This document shows positions 17,554 through 24,514 of a stretch of DNA of 38,984 nucleotides, in pieces; the first letter of the stretch is position 1; each line of letters starts with the position of its first letter. The DNA is from Verrucomicrobiota bacterium (lineage in GTDB: Bacteria; Verrucomicrobiota; Verrucomicrobiia; Limisphaerales; AV2), in the NCBI GenBank assembly GCA_003218515.1, contig QHNT01000058.1, positions 1 to 38,984 on the forward strand, written 5' to 3'. The notes under the pieces are model-generated. The model had not been told where the DNA came from, did not search any database, and saw only the letters and a list, made by a program, of their open reading frames with translations. The translations under genes were made by a program, and so were the position numbers.

Positions 17554-17683
17554 GTGCGTTCCCTTAAAGACACCTCGTCTTTGCGATTTGTTTCAAATAA
17601 ACAGAGTCCACCGCGGCGGATTTTGTATAAATCGTCAATCCTGGCCGCTTACAGGTTGATTCAAAAATTATAGGCACCGCGCT

Positions 17684-18460
17684 TCACAGCACGAATCCAC
17701 CGAGTCCAATAACCACGAAAAGAACGCGCGACGCGGCCCAAAAGCCGAACATCCACACGGCCGCCTTTCCAAACTGCACTCCGCTCAGCTTGGACAGAGC
17801 CAGGGACAACACGGCTGTGGACCAGAGGTAAAACAAATTCACCGATCCGAGCAGCAGATGAAGTTTGCTGGTCGGGTCAAATTCGCTGACGAAAACGGAC
17901 AACGCCGGTCGGGCCATGAGGTTGCCCAAAATCACAATCAACAGCGTGGTGAGAACCACGCTTAATGCGAAGATCATCATGGTCAAGCCGGAGACTTCCA
18001 GCGCCTTCAGAAAAGGAAACTCGGACTTGAGGGCCAGCTTGCCCAGCAGCCACACGACCAGGGCCCACCAGAATGTTCCGCAGAAACCGGCAACGACGCC
18101 TTGCACGATGCCAAAAAGTTGCATGACCCACGGCGGCAAGGCGGCGATTTGCTCTTTGAACGCCTTCGCCTGGTCGGCTTTGATCTTTCCCGCGGCCACC
18201 TGCTGGTCGATCGCTTTCTCCTGCATTTCGACAATTTGCTGTTTGATCGTCGGCTGGGACAACGTCACCGCAAACGACGTAATGGTCACCAACATCACGA
18301 TCAGAACCGGCACCAACCAGTTGGCGACCGACGAGTTCGCCGTTTTCAACTCGTCGAACACGTCGCCTGGCGCGGCGAAAACGTTCAACAACCGTCCAGC
18401 AAGCGAACTGGAAGGGCGCTGGACCCTTTCCGCGGGGATTGATGGAGGCACATTTTCCAT
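17684..18460 (-). CDS. YIP1-family integral membrane protein
   Basis: 258 residues with about five membrane segments after a hydrophilic N-terminus. The pattern RLLNVFAAPGDVFDELK followed by NWLVPVLIVMLVTI is the usual opening of bacterial YIP1-domain proteins. A polar insert rich in Lys, Gln and Ala (about residues 70-108) precedes the remaining segments. The eukaryotic relatives act in vesicle traffic; bacterial roles are unknown. It follows the adaptor gene start by 130 bp on the same strand upstream, so it may be transcribed ahead of the export operon, but no coupling is seen. Confidence 0.8.
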   Translation of the reverse strand: MENVPPSIPAERVQRPSSSLAGRLLNVFAAPGDVFDELKTANSSVANWLVPVLIVMLVTITSFAVTLSQPTIKQQIVEMQEKAIDQQVAAGKIKADQAKAFKEQIAALPPWVMQLFGIVQGVVAGFCGTFWWALVVWLLGKLALKSEFPFLKALEVSGLTMMIFALSVVLTTLLIVILGNLMARPALSVFVSEFDPTSKLHLLLGSVNLFYLWSTAVLSLALSKLSGVQFGKAAVWMFGFWAASRVLFVVIGLGGFVL

Positions 18461-18826
18461 GTGGGTGTTGGCTGAAGCTGGTCGGGTCTCAGGACAGCAT
18501 GACCTTGGACAAACGGCTCGAGAATGTCAAGTTACGTTTCGCGTGTAATCCAAGGTGTCGGTCGGCAGATTCGCGGACCGCGGGTCTGCGACCCGCAGCG
18601 GCTTCTCCTGGACCGGGACGTTGGAACAGCCAGGTGACGCATGAGCTCCAATCGTGCTGCGGCTCACAGAGCCGCGCTCCTGAGCGACTACACCCTTCGT
18701 CTGCGCGGTCCGGGAGGCGATGGTGCGTGTGCCGCCGCGGCGGTCTGCCTGGGCGAAGGTTCATCGACGGTTCGACCGGTCAGGAGTGGAAACGTCACAC
18801 AGGTTTGGCCGATAAATCGCGCCCGT
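18461..18826. other. Gene-free gap with palindromes
   Basis: No coding sequence is supported here. Two perfect 7-bp hairpins stand out: GCGGGTC-TGC-GACCCGC (18580-18596) and GCGGCTC-ACA-GAGCCGC (18659-18675). Both look like dispersed palindromes. Confidence 0.55.
18580..18675. repeat. Pair of GCGGGTC / GCGGCTC hairpins
   Basis: Two perfect 7-bp stems with 3-bp loops (18580-18596 and 18659-18675), 62 bp apart, in the gap between the YIP1 and MBL genes. The second reads as GCGGCTC...GAGCCGC, a form different in sequence from the purL and 5215-5376 hairpins but identical in geometry (7-3-7). Confidence 0.6.
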
Positions 18827-19675
18827 TCACTTCAACTCCGCGCTGCTCCAGCGCTCGCCCGCGCGCAACACACGATGGGGCTGGTCCAGATGCTTGCACC
18901 CCATCACGAATTCGTCCGGCGTGGCCGTGTTGAACTCGAACATTTCGTAATGACACGGAATGACCAGCCGGGCGCGAATGTCCTTCCCCAGTTGCGCCGC
19001 CTCCCGTTCCCATAAATTTCCATCCACACGCCGTTCCGGCAGACGGCCGTTGATCGGCAGCAGCGCCACGTCGATCAGCCAGCGCCGCAACCATTCGACC
19101 ATGCCGTCGTAAAGCACGGTGTCGCCGCTATGATAAACGCACCGGCCGCCGAACTCGACGACATACCCGAGAAACTTGTGTCGGCCGTTGGCGTCCTTCT
19201 CCAACCGCTCGTGCGCCGCCGGCACCGCGTGAATCTTGAAGCTCCCGGCCGTTGTGAACTGACCGGCATCCAACCCGCGCGGCATTTCGATCGGTGTTTT
19301 CAGCCGATCCACCACGAATTCGCGGTTCGCTTCGGGAATCACCAGTTCCATCTTCGGATTCGCGCGCAGCAGCGGAATCAGCGTCTCCGCGTCGAGATGG
19401 TCGGTGTGGTTGTGGCTCGAAGTGACCGCATCGATGAAATTCAACCGCTCCGGCGCGACCACACGCTCGGTCATCCGCACGTGCGGCTTGTCGGTGTTCG
19501 CATACTTCTTCGTCAGCGAATCGGACAGATACGGATCAAACAGCAGATGCCCGCCTTGCCACTGGAGGAGAAACCCGCTTTGGCCGAGCCACCAGAGATG
19601 GAAGTGCTCGAAGTCCTCGCGTGCCGCCAAAACGTCGGCGAGGAAGGTGTCGCTCTGGAGAGCCGGTTTGATCAT
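18827..19675 (-). CDS. UlaG-like metallo-beta-lactamase fold hydrolase
   Basis: 282 residues. The metal motif SSHNHTDHLD puts ligands at His88, His90, Asp92 and His93, with later ligands in YHSGDT and the HYEMF segment, a full dinuclear MBL site. Overall similarity is to UlaG/L-ascorbate-6-phosphate lactonase-type proteins (WWLGQSGFLLQW, DPYLSD opening). The real substrate cannot be inferred; no ascorbate or phosphotransferase genes are nearby. Cytosolic, no signal peptide. Its ATG overlaps the TGA of the HEAT-repeat gene (ATGA), so the two are translated as a unit. Confidence 0.88.
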   Translation of the reverse strand: MIKPALQSDTFLADVLAAREDFEHFHLWWLGQSGFLLQWQGGHLLFDPYLSDSLTKKYANTDKPHVRMTERVVAPERLNFIDAVTSSHNHTDHLDAETLIPLLRANPKMELVIPEANREFVVDRLKTPIEMPRGLDAGQFTTAGSFKIHAVPAAHERLEKDANGRHKFLGYVVEFGGRCVYHSGDTVLYDGMVEWLRRWLIDVALLPINGRLPERRVDGNLWEREAAQLGKDIRARLVIPCHYEMFEFNTATPDEFVMGCKHLDQPHRVLRAGERWSSAELK

Positions 19676-20604
19676 TCGCTCCTGTCCTCGTGCACTTTCT
19701 TCAGCCGATCAAAAGTCGTGATGGCTTGCGCCGCGACGAACCGATCTCCGTCTGATTTCGCTCGAGCCAGCGCGTCAATGACCACAGAAGCCGTCGCCTC
19801 CAAATCATCCAAAGCCCGAACAGCGGCCAAACGTGTGTTGGCATCGGGCGAATTTGTAAGAACGTTTACGAGCAGCTGCGCCACGTCGAAGTCGCCTTTC
19901 CCGGCGGAACCCAGGGTCCCGATCACGTACGCCCTCACCATCGGATCGGGATCGCTGACCGCATTTGTCAATGTCGAGATCACCGTCGGAGGGACCCACG
20001 GCGCCATTCGAGAAACAGCTTCGGCGCAAAACTGGCGCGCGGGAAGACGGGAATCTTTCAGGCCCGCAAGCAATGCGGGTAACGTCGAAGGCTCACTGGT
20101 CCCGGTCAGAAAAAATGCGTTGACGGCAGCCGGACGCGCAAGAGGGGCGGCTAGCACCGTCTCGATAATTTTCGGTACGCCGGCCCCGCGGTCCGGCCCA
20201 AGGCAAATCAAAGCCGCTGTCGCGCAGGTCCAGCGTTTCACCGTGTTGTCGGGAAACCTCGGCGGCCAGACCTGCACGGTCCGCTGGCTCTTGAAACGAC
20301 CTTCAACTGCCGCGCGAGCCATGAGCCATCGCCGCCGCAACGGAGAAGGCTCACGACCGGTCTCGAGGTGACTAACACAAACTGGCACCGCCGCCCGTCC
20401 GATGGCTTTAACCGCCTGCAATGCGGGATCAGTATTCGGCTCACCGGGAACAAAGGGACCGTTCGCGTAAGCCATGGCATCAAGCCACTGGGTAACGGTC
20501 GTTCCTTGGTACTTTGGCTCGCCAGAAAACCAACCGCGATACCAAGCAACGAAGACTATCACCGCGACCGACGCGACGACGATCCATGTTTTTCTCACTT
20601 TCAC
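19672..20604 (-). CDS. Membrane-anchored HEAT-repeat protein
   Basis: 310 residues from a GTG at 20604; a second GTG at 20598 is also possible. One N-terminal membrane segment (about 6-24, WIVVASVAVIVFVAWYRGWF) is followed by GTTVTQWLDAMAY, then helical HEAT-like units. These include ALQAVKAIGRAAVPV, TLPALLAGLKDSRLPARQFCAEAV, DPDPMVRAYVIGTLGSAG and NTRLAAVRALDDLEA. Such anchored HEAT proteins are plentiful in Verrucomicrobia and serve as binding scaffolds; no enzyme motif is seen. It is coupled to the UlaG-like hydrolase downstream by a 4-bp overlap. Confidence 0.82.
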   Translation of the reverse strand: MKVRKTWIVVASVAVIVFVAWYRGWFSGEPKYQGTTVTQWLDAMAYANGPFVPGEPNTDPALQAVKAIGRAAVPVCVSHLETGREPSPLRRRWLMARAAVEGRFKSQRTVQVWPPRFPDNTVKRWTCATAALICLGPDRGAGVPKIIETVLAAPLARPAAVNAFFLTGTSEPSTLPALLAGLKDSRLPARQFCAEAVSRMAPWVPPTVISTLTNAVSDPDPMVRAYVIGTLGSAGKGDFDVAQLLVNVLTNSPDANTRLAAVRALDDLEATASVVIDALARAKSDGDRFVAAQAITTFDRLKKVHEDRSE

Positions 20605-20693
20605 ACCTGCCCACTTTCTCTCCTGCCAAGCGACCTCAGCAGGCCGTTAAAATCCCAGCTTTCGGTAGCAGCCGAGGTAACGAAGCTCTGACT

Positions 20694-20721
20694 AATTCCG
20701 AAATCCGAGTTCCGCATTCCG
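20694..20721. repeat. Heptamer array, NNTTCCG type x4
   Basis: Four units AATTCCG, AAATCCG, AGTTCCG, CATTCCG make exactly 28 bp in the gap between the metE-like and HEAT genes. The last four bases of each unit are constant while the first three vary. Confidence 0.7.
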
Positions 20722-20732
20722 AGTTTGAAGTG

Positions 20733-20755
20733 AGCCTCCTCACGTCGGCTGCTGC
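20733..20755 (-). repeat. GTAGCCGCCGACGTGAG-type hairpin after the metE-like gene
   Basis: Read on the minus strand, AGCC-GACGTGAGGA-GGCT forms a 4-bp stem with the conserved 10-nt loop. The stem differs from the CCGCC/GGCGG of other copies on both sides, so pairing is preserved. It lies 16 bp after the metE-like stop, in sense orientation. Confidence 0.7.
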
Positions 20756-20770
20756 TTCTTAAACGGGCGT

Positions 20771-21841
20771 TCATGCCTTCGTCAGATTCAGCTCTTCCCG
20801 CACGCGTCTAACTCCCTCCACCATGTTTTTCAATTTCTGCCTCGCCGCCCAGCGCGCGGTCTGGCTCAGGCCGCAGTCCGGCGCGAACGACAATCGTTCG
20901 GCGGGCGCCTGCGTCAGGCAGGCGCACACGCGATTCGCCACGTCCTCCACAGTCTCGATGTAATAGCTCTTCACGTCGATGATGCCGACGGCCACGTCCT
21001 TTTCCCTCGCGATTTCGCCAATCAACTCCAGCTCGGCAAATTCGCGACTGGCCATCTCGAGATGGATTTCGTCCACGAGCAAACCGTGGAACGCAGGGAA
21101 CATCGGCGCGTAACGGCGCGGACCGACCGCTCGCCCTTTGAAATTCCCGAAACAGAGGTGCGTTGACAGGCGGCATCGCTGATAGACCGGGTCCACCGTT
21201 CGATTAAATATATCGACCAGCCGCTTCGGGTCTTCGCGATGCGCGTAGCAGCTCATGGACGGCTCATCCACGCAGATTTCCTGACAACCCACTTTCACCA
21301 GTCGCATGAGTTCGTCGCGGACAATCGGCAGCAAAGCTTCGGTGAGGGCGTACCGGTCCTGATACTGCTGGTTCGGCACGAGCCGTCCGCTGAGTGTGTA
21401 AGGGCCGGGAACGCTGGCCTTTAAAATAGTTGCGAGTTCCGAGTTCCGAGTTCCGAGTTCCGCGCTGGCCAGGCGTTTCAAGCGCTCAAAATCCTGCACC
21501 GTTCCCAACCCGCGCGGTGCGCGAAGTTCCCCCACCACTTTGTGCCGGCCGCGCTGGTCGTGCGCGGGCGGACCGAAGCGGCGCGGCGGCGCGGATTCCA
21601 ATTCGATCCCTTCGAGAAAGCCGTAGAACGACAAATTGAAATCGAGCCGCGTTTGTTCGCCGTCGGTAATGACGTCAAGCCCTGCTTCGAGCTGGTCGTG
21701 AATTGCGACCAGGACGGCGTCTTCGATCAGTTCCTCGCGGTCGGTTTCGCCGAACTGGTCCAGGTTCCGGCAGGCGAATTCGAGCCAACCGGGAAACGGG
21801 TAGCTGCCGATCACTGTCGTTCTGAGGGAAGGGTGAGGCAT
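20771..21841 (-). CDS. MetE-like (cobalamin-independent methionine synthase C-terminal fold) zinc protein
   Basis: 356 residues, the size of the catalytic barrel alone, as in archaeal MetE-like proteins. Zinc ligands are visible: His228 and Cys230 (HLCFGNFKG), Glu262 and Cys323 (FAPDCGL). Substrate-site features include TTVIGSYPFPGW at the start, ITDGEQTR near 59-65, VPGPYTLSG and CVDEPSMSC. It probably transfers a methyl group to a thiol, but donor and acceptor are uncertain since the N-terminal folate-binding half of MetE is absent. The segment ASAELGTRNSELAT (about 126-138) is translated from a heptamer array (21434-21461) and looks like an insertion in a surface loop. The ATG at 21841 abuts a long heptamer array, so the ribosome site lies in repeat DNA. 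Confidence 0.85.
   Translation of the reverse strand: MPHPSLRTTVIGSYPFPGWLEFACRNLDQFGETDREELIEDAVLVAIHDQLEAGLDVITDGEQTRLDFNLSFYGFLEGIELESAPPRRFGPPAHDQRGRHKVVGELRAPRGLGTVQDFERLKRLASAELGTRNSELATILKASVPGPYTLSGRLVPNQQYQDRYALTEALLPIVRDELMRLVKVGCQEICVDEPSMSCYAHREDPKRLVDIFNRTVDPVYQRCRLSTHLCFGNFKGRAVGPRRYAPMFPAFHGLLVDEIHLEMASREFAELELIGEIAREKDVAVGIIDVKSYYIETVEDVANRVCACLTQAPAERLSFAPDCGLSQTARWAARQKLKNMVEGVRRVREELNLTKA
21434..21461. repeat. Heptamer array GAGTTCC x4 inside the metE-like gene
   Basis: Four identical heptamers, 28 bp, read on the coding strand as GGAACTC units and translated in frame (LGTRNSEL). Family members without this array need no such residues before ILKASVPGP. Confidence 0.85.
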
Positions 21842-21916
21842 GAGGCGGGAGGTATGAGGGATGAGGGATGAAGTATGAATTATGAGGTATGAAGTAGGAG
21901 GTATGAATTATGAGTC
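21840..21916. repeat. Heptamer array ATGARGT-type x11
   Basis: Eleven 7-bp units (ATGAGGC, GGGAGGT, ATGAGGG twice, ATGAAGT, ATGAATT, ATGAGGT, ATGAAGT, ...) without phase change. It starts within the metE-like start codon and ends in the tail of the four-helix-bundle remnant. The array at 22061-22095 is its inverse. Confidence 0.85.
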
Positions 21917-22056
21917 GCGGCCCTTGGAATTCTTGATGATCGCGCTGAAGATAGAGCCATCAATTCGTCAGCTTCCAGCATCAATGCAGAGAGCTTCTTT
22001 GGATTCAACGTTCCGCTCTCCCCCAGTAGTTCGAGCCATAGAATCGTTTCCTCCAT
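21908..22056 (-). pseudogene. Decayed four-helix-bundle (S23/23S rRNA intervening-sequence-type) protein gene
   Basis: The frame from about 22056 reads MEETILWLELLGESG...KKLSALMLEADELMAL, the conserved second half of the small four-helix-bundle proteins (WLELL...EADEL...). At ELMA the frame breaks. In the next frame the expected ending AIFSAIIKNSKGRDS and a TAA stop follow (21908-21910), so one small indel destroyed it. The N-terminal half (about 60 residues) is missing; the DNA there is heptamer array. In this family intact genes are ~115-130 residues and are often found in rRNA intervening sequences or as stand-alone copies. Non-functional as seen. Confidence 0.75.
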
Positions 22057-22060
22057 TTCC

Positions 22061-22095
22061 TTCTCATACCTCATAATTCATACCTCCTCCCTCAT
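22061..22095. repeat. Heptamer array ACCTCAT-type x5, inverse of 21840-21916
   Basis: Units TTCTCAT, ACCTCAT, AATTCAT, ACCTCCT, CCCTCAT. It overlaps the end of the SIS-domain gene: the last codons (MREEV) and the TGA stop are made of array sequence. Confidence 0.85.
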
Positions 22096-22869
22096 ACCTA
22101 TGCTGGCATACAATTTCGCCAGGCGGCGCGCGTGCTCATCATACGCCGCCTCGAACAGCTCCGCCGCTTTCCTGGCTCCGACGACCGCGCCCGCGGCCAG
22201 CACCTTCGGCGGTTGGCCCGCGCGCGTCAGCCGTAACGCAACCTCCGCCTTGATCGAATTCACCAGCAAACAACCGCCCACCGTCGAGCCGGGCGACACC
22301 GGTGATTCCAGGCCGTCAATCTTTACCATCGCATCGCCTGCCGGCGCGCCGGTGTCGAGAGCCAGATCGGCGAAGTCCTGCAGTTTTTTGCCGCCTGCAT
22401 GCTGGCTGCGGCTCGCCTCCGAATGTTTCCGGCTGATGATGGCGACGACTTTGATTCCACGCTTGCGGAACTGTTCGGCGACTTCAATCGGCACGATATT
22501 GCAGCCGCTCGACGAAGCCACCAACGCCGAGTCCTGCGGCAACAAATCGAAGTTCCGCAAAATCCGCTCGGCCAATCCGCTGACGTTCTCCAGAAACATC
22601 GCCTGCCGCTGGCCGTTCGGCCCGACGACGAGGTTGTGGAAGCTGAGCGACAGCTCGACAATGGGGTTGAAGCCGGGAAAGGACCCGTAACGCGGCCACA
22701 TTTCCTCGACCAGGATGCGGCTGTGGCCCGAACCGAACAAATGCACCATTCGCCCCGCCAGAATCGTTTCCGCGAACCAGTCGGCCGCCTGTTGAATCGA
22801 CGCCTGCTGCTTCTCAACAACCGCAATGAGTTCGCGACATTTGCTGAGATACTCGGCGCCTGGAGTCAT
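22078..22869 (-). CDS. SIS-domain sugar isomerase-like protein
   Basis: 263 residues. A SIS phosphosugar-binding fold with VHLFGSGHSRILVEEM (glycine/serine motif at 46-50), ALVASSSGCNIVPIEVAEQ (second phosphate site, ~115-133) and VVAIISRKHS is seen; the order matches the UPF0309/sugar isomerase-domain family. It likely binds or isomerises a phosphorylated amino sugar in the cytosol; no partner gene identifies the sugar. The C-terminus is abnormal: after LYASIGM the last residues REEV and the stop codon come from a heptamer array, so the original ending has been replaced. Confidence 0.87.
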   Translation of the reverse strand: MTPGAEYLSKCRELIAVVEKQQASIQQAADWFAETILAGRMVHLFGSGHSRILVEEMWPRYGSFPGFNPIVELSLSFHNLVVGPNGQRQAMFLENVSGLAERILRNFDLLPQDSALVASSSGCNIVPIEVAEQFRKRGIKVVAIISRKHSEASRSQHAGGKKLQDFADLALDTGAPAGDAMVKIDGLESPVSPGSTVGGCLLVNSIKAEVALRLTRAGQPPKVLAAGAVVGARKAAELFEAAYDEHARRLAKLYASIGMREEV

Positions 22870-22986
22870 CAGCCCAAAACATTACGGAGAAGAACGGCGC
22901 GGTGGAAGCGCGATTTAGTCAACGCGGTTCGGTTCAGCAGCGTTTATTCTATACCGGTTGCCAAAAGTAATTTCCAATCTATGTCC

Positions 22987-23787
22987 TTACCACACCTTTC
23001 GCACTCCGGTCTTTCTTTCGTGGTATTCCACCGAGCGCCGGACGATGATTTCCCTGCCCTCCAGGTGCCAATCCACGTCGCGCGTGAACCAGAGACCATC
23101 GGGCAGGCGCTCGCGACTGAAGGTGTAGATGAATTTCCAGACCGCCCCAACCAGGCCGCCGACCACGTTCACTGTTTCGGTCAGGTGCACGTCGGCTTTA
23201 GCCAGCACGTAATCCGCCTCATCCACCCAGAGGCGCCCCGCTGCCTTGTTGATGAATTTGTCTTTGATGTGTCGCTCCGGCAGTTTTTTGTCCGCGGGTT
23301 TGAATTCGAGTATCAACATTGGACGTCCGTTGACCATCTCGCGCCCGGCCACGGTGAACTCAAAGCGACTGAGCAGGTCGTCGTTCAACGTGAAATCCCT
23401 TTTCTCAAAAGCCTTGCCGCGAACGTTGGAATGCGTGTCCGTAACAGCGTCGTTCCTGGTTGCGTCCTTGCTCGATTCCGGCTTCGACGTGACCGGCGGC
23501 GGTCCATTCGCGACCGACATCACCGACGGATTGTTCGCGCTTTTTTTCAACTCGCGCTTCTTGATCTCTCCTTTGGAATTTCGGTATTCGGTCACCTTCG
23601 TGCGCGTGTAGCTGTAACGCTGGCCGAACAGCCGGTCGTTGGCATTCTCCTTTTCAGAGTTTTCCACCACCCGCCTGAGCACCGATTCAGCTGAAGGCAG
23701 CGGCGGTTTCGCGACAATTTGAGCAGGGAGCGAAGTGGGAATTACCACCAGCGCCAAGCCCAGCAACGTCTTCAGAATCGTTTTCAT
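22987..23787 (-). CDS. Secreted LolA/LppX-like protein of unknown function
   Basis: 266 residues from the ATG at 23787; the longer frame to 23982 starts with non-protein-like sequence. A signal peptide (MKTILKTLLGLALVVIPTSLPAQ) leads a periplasmic protein. The second half (FEFTVAGREMVNGRPMLILE, KAAGRLWVDEADYVLAKADV, LPDGLWFTRDVDWHLEGREI) has the repeated beta-strand layout of outer-membrane lipoprotein-sorting-like proteins. The middle (about residues 95-145) is low-complexity, Lys/Ser-rich. There are no lipobox or enzyme motifs. It lies alone between the SIS gene and the divergent CPXCG gene. Confidence 0.75.
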   Translation of the reverse strand: MKTILKTLLGLALVVIPTSLPAQIVAKPPLPSAESVLRRVVENSEKENANDRLFGQRYSYTRTKVTEYRNSKGEIKKRELKKSANNPSVMSVANGPPPVTSKPESSKDATRNDAVTDTHSNVRGKAFEKRDFTLNDDLLSRFEFTVAGREMVNGRPMLILEFKPADKKLPERHIKDKFINKAAGRLWVDEADYVLAKADVHLTETVNVVGGLVGAVWKFIYTFSRERLPDGLWFTRDVDWHLEGREIIVRRSVEYHERKTGVRKVW

Positions 23788-23904
23788 ACGACCAATGGGC
23801 GGGTAACATACCGTTTTGATTGCGCGATTCAAGCCAATTTGACCGTTCCAATAATCCGAAAAGAGGATTGCCTTGGCGCTGATTTCGGTGAGTCTGTGTT
23901 TTAG

Positions 23905-24081
23905 ATGGATACCGGGACCATCCAGTGTCCGTTTTGCGGCCAGCGTTTTGAACTGGTCATCGACACCAGCCTCGCGTCGCAACGTTTCATCACTGATTGC
24001 GAAGTTTGCTGTCGCCCGTTTGAAGTGATCGCGGAATGTGAGTCAGGCGAAATTTTGAGCCTCGAGGTGTCCGGCGATTGA
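23905..24081 (+). CDS. CPXCG-motif cysteine-rich small protein
   Basis: A 58-residue protein starting at the ATG at 23905 and stopping at TGA 24079-24081. It has the family signature IQCPFCGQRFE with Cys8 and Cys11, and a second pair in DCEVCCRPF (Cys32, Cys35), making a small zinc-ribbon-like fold. Length and spacing match the Cys-rich CPXCG family, found widely as a short stand-alone protein. The function of the family is unknown. It is the first gene of the plus-strand run with the TMEM14 and hrpB genes. Confidence 0.88.
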   Translation: MDTGTIQCPFCGQRFELVIDTSLASQRFITDCEVCCRPFEVIAECESGEILSLEVSGD

Positions 24082-24175
24082 TCGCCGCGAACGTGCAACA
24101 CGCGAAGGCGTTGACTTTTCATTTGTGCATTTTGCGCCTCTTTGTGGCTTAATCCCGGCAACGAATTTCAAAGCT

Positions 24176-24469
24176 ATGAATCCAACAACTGTCCTCTGGG
24201 TTTACATCGTGTTGCTGGTGGCCGGCGGCCTGGTCGGCTTCCTCAAGGCCGGCAGCAAAGCGTCGCTCATCGCTTCGGCCTCCTTTGCGGCGGCGCTGAT
24301 TCTCTGTGCCATCGGCGTCATTTCCCCACCGCGCGCCGCGGACATCCTTCTGGCCGTGCTGCTCGTTTTCTTCGCGCTGCGCCTGACGAAGACCAAAAAA
24401 TTCATGCCCAACGGCCTGATGCTGGCGCTGACCGTTGCGGCGCTGGCGTTGCGGCATCTGAGGTTCTGA
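24176..24469 (+). CDS. TMEM14-family (UPF0136) small membrane protein
   Basis: 97 residues with four hydrophobic segments and the family features GGLVGFLKAGSKASLIA (about 17-33) and RLTKTKKFMPNGLML (about 69-83). The ATG at 24176 is chosen; an extension to 24125 is not protein-like. The eukaryotic relatives are mitochondrial inner-membrane proteins linked to porphyrin export; bacterial function is unknown. It stands 45 bp ahead of hrpB. Confidence 0.88.
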   Translation: MNPTTVLWVYIVLLVAGGLVGFLKAGSKASLIASASFAAALILCAIGVISPPRAADILLAVLLVFFALRLTKTKKFMPNGLMLALTVAALALRHLRF

Positions 24470-24514
24470 ACAACCTTTTGGCGGTCTCGGTTGCCCCGAT
24501 TCACCCGCTTGACG

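Noticed and set aside
23788-23982. Extension of the LolA-like protein
   Set aside because: A good signal peptide begins at the ATG at 23787; the upstream part is not protein-like.
24111-24140. Sigma-70 promoter before the TMEM14 gene (TTGACT at 24111)
   Set aside because: No acceptable -10 hexamer at 16-18 bp spacing.
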